5,864 nt of DNA. Source: Fimenecus sp045594645 (GTDB lineage: Bacteria; Bacillota; Clostridia; Oscillospirales; Acutalibacteraceae). Shown here in pieces: positions 1 to 4,866 of this stretch; position 1 is the first letter of the stretch, and each line of letters opens with the position of its first letter. Below the pieces are notes generated by a model that was given only the letters and a program-made list of their open reading frames with translations, was not told where the DNA came from and made no database searches. Location of the stretch: NCBI GenBank assembly GCA_045594645.1, contig JAZNYY010000037.1, positions 1 through 5,864 of the forward strand, given 5' to 3'. Made by a program: the position numbers and the translations under genes.

Positions 1-966
1 AGAAGCATTACCGTAGAGTGTAACAACAAGACCGTAAACATTACCGTTACAAGCACCACCATAGTTGTAGAGCCAGTTAAGAATGTTGGCGTAAGCTGAT
101 TCAAGGAAGCCTATCCAACCTGCAAGAGAGATAATCCAGAAGTACTTATTCTTTGCAACTGCACGGAGAGCATCAATAAACTTAATCTGAACAACGTGAG
201 TTCTTGCCTGAACAATTTTTTCTTCAGTATATTTATAAACAACGATACAGAGAAGAACACCTAAAACAGCAAGAATAGGGTAGAGGAATCTGTAAACACG
301 AATGTCTGTTGTATTTGTGTGGAAAAGATTACGGGCAATAATTGGTGTGAAAAGGTTTACAATTGTAGGAGCAAAAGAGTAAACAACACTCTTTATTGCC
401 TGAACATCAGTTCTTTCCTGTGTGTTGGGAGAGAGAACATGAATAAGATTTTCATATCCGTCATAGAAGAAATAATAGATGAAGTTTAATGCAATGTTTA
501 GAATAAGAATAATTGCACATTTAGCAACATAATCTTTTTCTCTGCCGAATATCATACCTTCGCCAACTATAAGGCTTAACTTATCATAAGGGAACCATAC
601 AATAAGATTACAAATAATAGCAGAAGGAATAGCCATTCTTACTATGTATGGACGATATTTGCCGGCTTTGTTTCTTGTGTTATCGATAATTGTCGCACGA
701 AGTCCTGTGAAAGGAATATTGATGAGAATAGCGATAACATAGAGTAAGTACATATCTGTTGCACCAACACCAAGTGTTGAGGAGATAAGTGTATTACCCA
801 TAGATAAAAGACATGCGTTACCTAATGTGATAATCATGTAAGCACCGATGCCACCGCCGGAATATGCAGCGATTTCACGGTAAGGCATATAACGGCCCTT
901 CATGGGCGTTTTCCAATGTGTGCGAACATTGTCAACACCTTTTCTGATTGTTTGAGATAAACTCAT
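1..966 (-). CDS. MFS transporter, GPH (MelB-like) family, 3' part beyond the window
   Basis: This reads as an integral membrane secondary transporter of the glycoside-pentoside-hexuronide:cation symporter group of the major facilitator superfamily. The first 322 codons are present without a stop; family members are usually about 450-500 residues, so roughly a third is missing past position 1. The cytoplasmic loop after the second or third membrane helix carries the family-type motif IIDNTRNKAGKYRPYIV (residues 93-109, with Asp95, Arg98, Gly102, Arg105 and Pro106). Residues 181-210 (NTQERTDVQAIKSVVYSFAP onward) and the FIDALRAVAKNKYFW stretch (263-277) also resemble GPH proteins. Hydrophobic segments lie near residues 38-60, 72-92, 111-125, 150-168, 194-212, 228-245 and 276-292. 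The ATG at 966 has AAAGGAG eight bases upstream (975-981) and its own promoter. The gene is divergent from mgtE. The substrate cannot be read from the sequence; sugar, glycoside or uronide are family possibilities. Confidence 0.85.
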   Translation of the reverse strand, partial: MSLSQTIRKGVDNVRTHWKTPMKGRYMPYREIAAYSGGGIGAYMIITLGNACLLSMGNTLISSTLGVGATDMYLLYVIAILINIPFTGLRATIIDNTRNKAGKYRPYIVRMAIPSAIICNLIVWFPYDKLSLIVGEGMIFGREKDYVAKCAIILILNIALNFIYYFFYDGYENLIHVLSPNTQERTDVQAIKSVVYSFAPTIVNLFTPIIARNLFHTNTTDIRVYRFLYPILAVLGVLLCIVVYKYTEEKIVQARTHVVQIKFIDALRAVAKNKYFWIISLAGWIGFLESAYANILNWLYNYGGACNGNVYGLVVTLYGNAS

Positions 967-1005
967 TTTTTGCACTCCTTTAAATAGTATTTTACATACT
1001 CCGTT

Positions 1006-1034
1006 ATTTTAGCATAAAATTAATCATTCTTCAA
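1006..1034 (-). promoter_or_regulatory. Sigma-A promoter of the MFS transporter gene
   Basis: Read on the minus strand, TTGAAG (1029-1034) and TAAAAT (1006-1011) are separated by exactly 17 bases. The bases TGC directly before the -10 box make an extended -10 element. Transcription would start near 999, giving a leader of about 33 bases before the ATG at 966. The -35 box overlaps a 10-base palindrome, TTCAATTGAA (1030-1039), which could be an operator but may be chance in AT-rich DNA. Confidence 0.65.
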
Positions 1035-1173
1035 TTGAAAAAACATTTTTTAACAAAAAATGAACGCAAAAAACTAAACTTTGTTAAAACCTACCAAAAC
1101 CGACCAAATCATTATGTACAAAATGCTAAATTTTAAAAAACTGCGTTTTGACATATTTTATTGAATTTTTCTA

Positions 1174-1202
1174 TTGACAAATTGCTTTTAAGGGGTGATA
1201 AT
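1174..1202 (+). promoter_or_regulatory. Sigma-A promoter of mgtE
   Basis: A consensus TTGACA (1174-1179) is followed after 17 bases by GATAAT (1197-1202). Transcription should start near 1209, about 20 bases before the first helix of the M-box riboswitch, which is the expected arrangement. The resulting 5' leader is about 380 bases long. Confidence 0.8.
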
Positions 1203-1228
1203 ATTTGAGAAAAGAATATTGTAATAAC

Positions 1229-1376
1229 CTTTTCGGTAGGTAAGGCTACCATAGGGATACGGATTACTGCCGCGAAATGGTGGAGACACTATTAGCAGGT
1301 CAGCAGGTCATATCGTATTAAGGTGTGACTTAATGTAATTTCATCGCCCTGCGAAGCTAAAGCTTGAACGAAAAAG
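1229..1376 (+). ncRNA. M-box (ykoK leader) magnesium riboswitch
   Basis: The region carries conserved M-box sequence blocks in the right order: GTAGGTAAGGCTACC near 1236, GGGATACGGATTACTGCC near 1254, a GGAGACAC block near 1281, an AGCAGGTCAGCAGG block near 1295, and GCTAAAGCTTGAACG at 1356-1370. The closing helix P1 forms between CTTTTCG (1229-1235) and CGAAAAAG (1369-1376, one bulged A). A peripheral hairpin ATTAAG/CTTAAT lies at 1317-1334. M-box RNAs bind several Mg2+ ions and, when magnesium is plentiful, fold compactly and switch off Mg2+ transporter genes. The downstream gene is mgtE, which fits. The 3' strand of P1 is also complementary to the following terminator, so the switch probably works by transcription attenuation. 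Identification is from memory of the family consensus, not from a covariance search. Confidence 0.92.
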
Positions 1377-1390
1377 TGTGGTAATTTTGA

Positions 1391-1429
1391 CTGCATTTTG
1401 CGTTCGGCAAATTGCAGATTTTTTATTTT
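1391..1429 (+). terminator. Riboswitch-controlled intrinsic terminator in the mgtE leader
   Basis: CTGCATTTTGC (1391-1401) pairs with GCAAATTGCAG (1407-1417), with a single T-T mismatch and a short GTTCG-type loop, followed by ATTTTTTATTTT. A competing antiterminator is visible: GAACG plus AAAA (1366-1374) in the 3' strand of M-box P1 can pair with TTTT-G-CGTTC (1396-1405) in the terminator, with one bulged G and two further U-G pairs. With Mg2+ bound, P1 holds the GAACGAAAAAG strand and the terminator can form. Without it, the antiterminator allows read-through into mgtE. The logic is inferred from the pairing and from known M-box mechanisms. Confidence 0.85.
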
Positions 1430-1451
1430 AGAAGAATTTTAGCATAAAGGA

Positions 1452-1555
1452 GTGAAAACGAGTGGACACGCACCGAAGTACAAACGCGAAACCTCCGAGT
1501 ATTACCGCGGAACAGGTAACTGTCCGCAAGTTTTAAAATACTCGCCGTGTTTCAC
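1452..1555 (+). ncRNA. Unrecognised structured leader element between terminator and mgtE
   Basis: Three helices nest here. The outer helix pairs GTGAAAACG (1452-1460) with CGTGTTTCAC (1546-1555), nine pairs with a bulged G1549. Next, CGAGTATT (1496-1503) pairs perfectly with AATACTCG (1537-1544). Inside it, GCGGA plus CAG (1507-1515, bulged A) pairs with CTGTCCGC (1520-1527) and is capped by a GTAA tetraloop of the GNRA type. About 35 unpaired bases (1461-1495) sit between the outer and middle helices on the 5' side. No T run follows, so it is not a terminator; it ends about 18 bases before the mgtE ribosome binding site, which suggests an effect on translation or RNA stability. I do not recognise a known riboswitch class. 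Two short reading frames overlap it, so coding rather than structure is an alternative. Confidence 0.5.
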
Positions 1556-1588
1556 AAACCTAAATTATAAAAAGGAGTTGTGAAATGT

Positions 1589-2929
1589 ATGGAAACTCAT
1601 GAGCTTTTAACTGAGCTTCTGCACCGTAAAAAGTGGCAGCAGCTCAAAGAATTACTTGACGAAATGAACGAGCAGGATATAGCTGAGCTTTTTATGGAGC
1701 TTGACGAACGCGACCTGACTCTTATATACCGCTTGCTTAATAAAGAATTGGCGGCTGAAGTTTTTGTTAATATGGAGCCCGAATATCAAGAACAGCTTAT
1801 TCGCGCCTTCAGTGACTCTGAGCTTCGCGAAGTTCTTGATGAACTTTATGTTGATGATGCCGTTGACCTTATCGAAGAAATGCCTGCAACACTTGTTAAG
1901 CGTATTCTTCGTCATACTGACCCCGATACGAGAAAAAGTATCAACGAAATATTAAAATATCCCGAGGATTCTGCGGGTAGCCTTATGACTATTGAGTATG
2001 TTGACTTGAAACGCTCAATGACCGTTGCCGATGCTTTTACAAGAATTCGCAGAACTGGTGTTGATAAAGAAACAATCTACACCTGCTATGTAACTGACGA
2101 AAAACGCAAGCTTGTGGGCGTTGTAACCGCAAAGGATTTGCTTCTTTCTGACGAAAATGCAGAAATCCGTGAGATAATGGAAGATAATGTTATATCTGTA
2201 AATACTCGCGAGGATAAAGAAATCGTTGCTGACCTTTTCGAAAAATATGACCTTCTGGCACTTCCTGTAGTTGACCGCGAAGACCGTCTTGTCGGCATTA
2301 TCACCGTTGACGATGCTATCGATGTTATGCAGGAAGAAATTACAGAGGATATCGAGTTGATGGCTGGTATTACACCCACCGATAAGCCTTATCTTAAAAT
2401 GGGCGTTTTTGAAAGCTTTAAAAAGCGTATTCCGTGGCTTATGCTTTTAATGATTTCTGCGACCTTTACACAAAAGATTATCAATCACTTCGAGGGTGCG
2501 CTCACAGCCTGCGTTGCGCTTACTGCGTATATCCCAATGCTTACGGGTACTTGCGGTAACTGTGGCGCACAGTCCTCGGCGACAATTATCCGTGGTCTGT
2601 CATTGGGCGATATAGAATTCCGCGATACCTTTAAGGTTGTTTTTAAAGAATTCCGCATTTCATTTGTCTGCGGAATTGTTTTAGCAATAGTAAACTTCTT
2701 TAAGCTTTGGCTTATTGACCAGGTTGGCGTGTGGGTGGCATTCGTTGTAAGCGTTACAATGGTTGCGGCTGTTATGTTTGCAAAGATTGTGGGCTCAATT
2801 CTTCCCGTAATTGCAAAGAAAATCGGCTTTGACCCTGCGGTTATGTCAAGTCCGTTTATTTCAACAATCGTAGATGCCGTAACACTTCTTATCTATTTCG
2901 CAATCGCAAGTTCAGTGTTAAACCTTTAA
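1589..2929 (+). CDS. mgtE: Magnesium transporter/channel MgtE
   Basis: MgtE is a homodimeric, Mg2+-gated Mg2+ channel of the cytoplasmic membrane whose cytosolic domains close the pore when intracellular Mg2+ is high. The 446-residue product has the full family layout: an acidic helical MgtE_N domain (about 1-130), two CBS domains (about 133-195 and 198-252, with PVVDREDRLVGIITVDDAID in the second), a connecting plug helix (about 255-278), and a C-terminal domain of about five membrane helices. Pore motifs are PMLTGTCGNCGAQSS (316-330) and FDPAVMSSPFISTIVDAVTL (414-433); Asp429 corresponds to the conserved pore aspartate of TM5. The ATG at 1589 is chosen because AAAGGAG (1571-1577) lies 11 bases upstream; an in-frame GTG at 1580 would leave only two bases of spacing and add three residues. 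The gene is monocistronic, between an M-box leader and a strong terminator. Unusual are two cysteines (321 and 324) in the GTCGNCG motif, where many homologues have Gly and Ala or Thr. Confidence 0.95.
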   Translation: METHELLTELLHRKKWQQLKELLDEMNEQDIAELFMELDERDLTLIYRLLNKELAAEVFVNMEPEYQEQLIRAFSDSELREVLDELYVDDAVDLIEEMPATLVKRILRHTDPDTRKSINEILKYPEDSAGSLMTIEYVDLKRSMTVADAFTRIRRTGVDKETIYTCYVTDEKRKLVGVVTAKDLLLSDENAEIREIMEDNVISVNTREDKEIVADLFEKYDLLALPVVDREDRLVGIITVDDAIDVMQEEITEDIELMAGITPTDKPYLKMGVFESFKKRIPWLMLLMISATFTQKIINHFEGALTACVALTAYIPMLTGTCGNCGAQSSATIIRGLSLGDIEFRDTFKVVFKEFRISFVCGIVLAIVNFFKLWLIDQVGVWVAFVVSVTMVAAVMFAKIVGSILPVIAKKIGFDPAVMSSPFISTIVDAVTLLIYFAIASSVLNL

Positions 2930-2943
2930 TCAAATAACAATCT

Positions 2944-2972
2944 ATGGCGGGAGCTTGCTCCCGCCATTTTTT
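2944..2972 (+). terminator. Intrinsic terminator after mgtE
   Basis: ATGGCGGGAG (2944-2953) and CTCCCGCCAT (2958-2967) form a perfect 10-pair GC-rich stem with a four-base CTTG loop, followed by six T. It starts 15 bases after the mgtE stop codon. It isolates mgtE from the heat-shock operon downstream. Confidence 0.95.
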
Positions 2973-3187
2973 GTGAAACGAATTTGAATTTGTCGATTTC
3001 TTTTTAATTTTTTATATCTCGTTAAAATGGTGATTTTTGTAGGGATGGATTGTCTTGCCAACCGGCTCGGTCGGTGCTTCTGCTTCACTACACAGTAACT
3101 TCACTGTATTTACACAACTTCACTTGCCATAAGGTAAACTTAGTTGAATGTTTTTTCGTTCTTAACAATTTATTTACAATTATTTCC
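2973..3187. other. Intergenic stretch between mgtE terminator and heat-shock promoter
   Basis: I see no gene here. An open frame runs in from 3050 into hrcA, but it has no convincing start and would cross the promoter and the CIRCE operator. The stretch holds a weak inverted repeat, GGATGG (3043-3048) against CCAACC (3058-3063), beside ACCG/CGGT repeats (3061-3075). It also holds three copies of CTTCACT (3083-3089, 3099-3105, 3118-3124). The first part could be a decayed REP-like intergenic repeat; this is a weak inference. Confidence 0.35.
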
Positions 3188-3216
3188 TTGACATTTTTTA
3201 TGAAACAATGTATATT
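3188..3216 (+). promoter_or_regulatory. Sigma-A promoter of the hrcA-grpE-dnaK operon
   Basis: TTGACA (3188-3193) is separated by 17 bases from TATATT (3211-3216). The predicted start near 3223 places the CIRCE operator at about +6 to +32, where bound HrcA would block transcription. This is a housekeeping-type promoter under repressor control rather than an alternative heat-shock sigma promoter. Confidence 0.9.
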
Positions 3217-3227
3217 ATATAACAGAG

Positions 3228-3254
3228 TTAGCACTCTAATCGCGAGAGTGCTAA
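3228..3254 (+). promoter_or_regulatory. CIRCE operator (HrcA binding site)
   Basis: TTAGCACTC (3228-3236), nine bases, then GAGTGCTAA (3246-3254) is a perfect match to the CIRCE consensus. HrcA binds this inverted repeat as a dimer and represses the operon in the absence of stress. Its position directly upstream of hrcA implies autoregulation. Confidence 0.98.
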
Positions 3255-3264
3255 ACTGCACAAA

Positions 3265-3274
3265 AAGGGGTGAT
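3265..3274 (+). promoter_or_regulatory. Ribosome binding site that fixes the hrcA start
   Basis: AAGGGGTGAT, a close match to the 16S rRNA tail complement, lies with its GGGG seven bases before the ATG at 3278. It supports this start over the in-frame upstream extension to 3050. Confidence 0.85.
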
Positions 3275-3277
3275 GAG

Positions 3278-4306
3278 ATGCAACTCAGCGAGAGAAAAGA
3301 AAAAATCCTTGCCGCAATAGTAGAGCGCTATATTGCAACGGGCGAGCCCGTGGGCTCAAAAACCTTGCTTGAGTTTTCTTGTATCCCCGTATCATCTGCC
3401 ACAATCCGTAACGAAATGGCAGAGCTTTCGCGTTTAGGCTTTCTTGACCAGCCCCATACTTCCGCAGGGCGAATTCCATCACAGCTCGGCTATCGCTATT
3501 ATGTAGATAAACTGATGAACCGTTACGAATTGCCCTTAAACGAAAAAAGACTTATTGAAGCTCGTCTTTCTGATGCAGGCGGTGAGCCCCAGCAGATTTT
3601 AGAGCAGGCAGGTCAGGTGTTAGCAGAGCTTACAAACTGCGCGGTTGTTTCAACAACACCGAGTGACACCAATGCGGTAATACGCAGGGTAGAATTAGTT
3701 CCACTTGGCACGCACACCGCAATGATGGTAATGCTTTCCTCATCGGGTATTCTCAAAAGCCGAGTTTGCAGAACAGACACCGCATTAAGCCTCGAATTAA
3801 TCGAAACATTTTATAATATAGTGTCCCAGCACTTTATCGGCAAATCCGCAAGCGAAGTTAGCATAGCACTTATTCAGACTCTTGCACTTTCACTCGGCAG
3901 CAAATCATTGGCGATTTCGCCCTTGCTCGTAACACTTTCTGATTTGGCACAGCTTACCGAGCAAACACAGTTGCTTTTAGAAGGTCAGTCGAATTTGCTT
4001 AATTATACAGATTATCCCAACGCATATGAATTGATGGAGTTTTTAAGACGAGGTGAGCCTCTCACAAATCTCTTTTCAAATCATAAATCGGGCGCAGATG
4101 CAAATGTGCTGATTGGTAAAGAAAATTTATACCGCGAGTTGCAGGATTCAAGCGTGATTTTCTCACATTACGCGGTTGGCGGTAAGGATAGTGGCACTTT
4201 AGGTCTAATAGGACCAACACGAATTGATTATGCAAGGCTCATTCCGAGCTTAAAATACTTAACAGAAATCGTCGGCAGCATAATGTCCGACACCTTGGAG
4301 GATTGA
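3278..4306 (+). CDS. hrcA: Heat-inducible transcription repressor HrcA
   Basis: HrcA is a cytoplasmic repressor that binds CIRCE elements; in the known systems its activity depends on the GroEL chaperonin, so unfolded protein titrates repression. The product has 342 residues, the usual length. The N-terminal winged-helix domain is plain: MQLSERKEKILAAIVERYIA at 1-20, GEPVGSKTL (22-30), SSATIRNEMAEL (39-50), and HTSAGRIPSQLGYRYYVD (60-77). The C-terminal HrcA domain has IGKEN (279-283) and LGLIGPTRIDY (308-318), then a final helix. The ATG at 3278 follows a good ribosome binding site and leaves promoter and CIRCE outside the gene; the same frame is open back to 3050, but that is not coding. 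It is the first gene of the operon; its stop is separated by a single base from the grpE start, indicating translational coupling. Confidence 0.97.
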   Translation: MQLSERKEKILAAIVERYIATGEPVGSKTLLEFSCIPVSSATIRNEMAELSRLGFLDQPHTSAGRIPSQLGYRYYVDKLMNRYELPLNEKRLIEARLSDAGGEPQQILEQAGQVLAELTNCAVVSTTPSDTNAVIRRVELVPLGTHTAMMVMLSSSGILKSRVCRTDTALSLELIETFYNIVSQHFIGKSASEVSIALIQTLALSLGSKSLAISPLLVTLSDLAQLTEQTQLLLEGQSNLLNYTDYPNAYELMEFLRRGEPLTNLFSNHKSGADANVLIGKENLYRELQDSSVIFSHYAVGGKDSGTLGLIGPTRIDYARLIPSLKYLTEIVGSIMSDTLED

Positions 4307-4307
4307 C

Positions 4308-4817
4308 ATGGCAGAAAAAGAAAATCTTCAGCCCGAAGAAGTTTTTGAAGAAGTGGCAGAAGAGGTAGCAGAGCCTACAGCAGAAGAAAAGCTCACAGAA
4401 GAGCTTGCCGCAGAGCACGACAGACTTCTTCGCGTTATGGCAGAGTATGATAACTTCCGTAAACGCTCGCAAAAAGAAAAAGAACAGGCATACGGCGATA
4501 CAAAAGCCTCAACAATCGGCGAATTTTTACCCGTGTATGATAACTTTATGCGTGCAATGAGTGGCGAGGCTACTGACCTTGACTCATTTAAAAAAGGCAT
4601 TGAAATGATTTTCAATCAGTACGGTGAAACCCTTAAAAAGCTTGGCGTTGAAGCTTTCGGCGAAAAAGGTGAAGAATTCGACCCCAACATTCACAACGCA
4701 GTAATGCACGGTGAAGACGAGAATTTACCCGAAAACAGCATTTCAGATGTGTTCTCAACAGGATACAAAATGGGCGACAGAGTAATCCGCCCCGCAGTAG
4801 TTAAGGTAGTCAACTGA
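4308..4817 (+). CDS. grpE: Nucleotide exchange factor GrpE
   Basis: GrpE is the homodimeric co-chaperone that releases ADP from DnaK and so drives the DnaK-DnaJ refolding cycle in the cytoplasm. The 169-residue product has the normal plan. A very acidic, probably disordered N-terminus (1-30) leads into a long coiled-coil helix with AEYDNFRKRSQKEKEQAY (45-62). The helical bundle contains EFLPVYDNFMRAM (72-84). The C-terminal beta domain carries the GrpE signature from FDPNIHNAVMHGED (124-137) to STGYKMGDRVIRPAVVKV (150-167). Length is slightly short for the family because of a short acidic tail. TTGGAGGA (4295-4302), inside the end of hrcA, is its ribosome binding site. The ATG follows the hrcA stop by one base. 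The bundle has Tyr where many homologues have Leu (PVYDN rather than PVLDN), a conservative difference. Confidence 0.97.
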   Translation: MAEKENLQPEEVFEEVAEEVAEPTAEEKLTEELAAEHDRLLRVMAEYDNFRKRSQKEKEQAYGDTKASTIGEFLPVYDNFMRAMSGEATDLDSFKKGIEMIFNQYGETLKKLGVEAFGEKGEEFDPNIHNAVMHGEDENLPENSISDVFSTGYKMGDRVIRPAVVKVVN

Positions 4818-4827
4818 GTAATCAGTT
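4812..4827 (+). repeat. Small hairpin over the grpE stop codon
   Basis: AACTGA and TCAGTT form a perfect six-pair stem with a GTAA loop, spanning the grpE stop codon. It has no T run, so it is not a terminator. It could influence mRNA processing or stability between grpE and dnaK, or be chance. Confidence 0.3.
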
Positions 4828-4866
4828 AATAATATTTAGTATATATCCATTTAGGAGGAATAAATT

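Noticed and set aside
1..966. A broken transporter gene
   Set aside because: The frame is open without interruption to the window edge; the missing C-terminus is explained by the edge alone.
1148..1176. A second TTGACA (1148-1153) as an mgtE promoter
   Set aside because: No acceptable -10 box lies 16-18 bases downstream; the TTGACA at 1174 has a good one.
1496..1527. T-box-like string TACCGCGG with a later GTCC in the mgtE leader
   Set aside because: There is no TGG for pairing with uncharged tRNA, no specifier stem or AG-bulge upstream, and mgtE is not an aminoacylation or amino acid gene.
1466..1527. Resemblance to a c-di-GMP-I (GEMM) riboswitch (CACGCAC, CGAAACCTCCG, GGTAAC)
   Set aside because: The conserved blocks are incomplete, the tetraloop-bearing P2 hairpin between them is missing, and the helices that do form do not match that fold.
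1652..2379. Open frames inside mgtE on the minus strand (1652-1915, 2086-2379) and in another plus frame (1764-1955)
   Set aside because: They overlap a clearly conserved gene, have no ribosome binding sites, and their translations look like low-complexity shadows.
3050..3277. 76-codon N-terminal extension of hrcA starting at TTG 3050
   Set aside because: It runs through the promoter and CIRCE, lacks a ribosome binding site, and the extra residues do not look like HrcA, while ATG 3278 has a good site and gives the normal length.
4239..4615. Minus-strand open frames across the hrcA end and grpE
   Set aside because: Ser- and Cys/Phe-rich translations are antisense shadows of the Glu/Lys-rich grpE coding sequence; no start signals.
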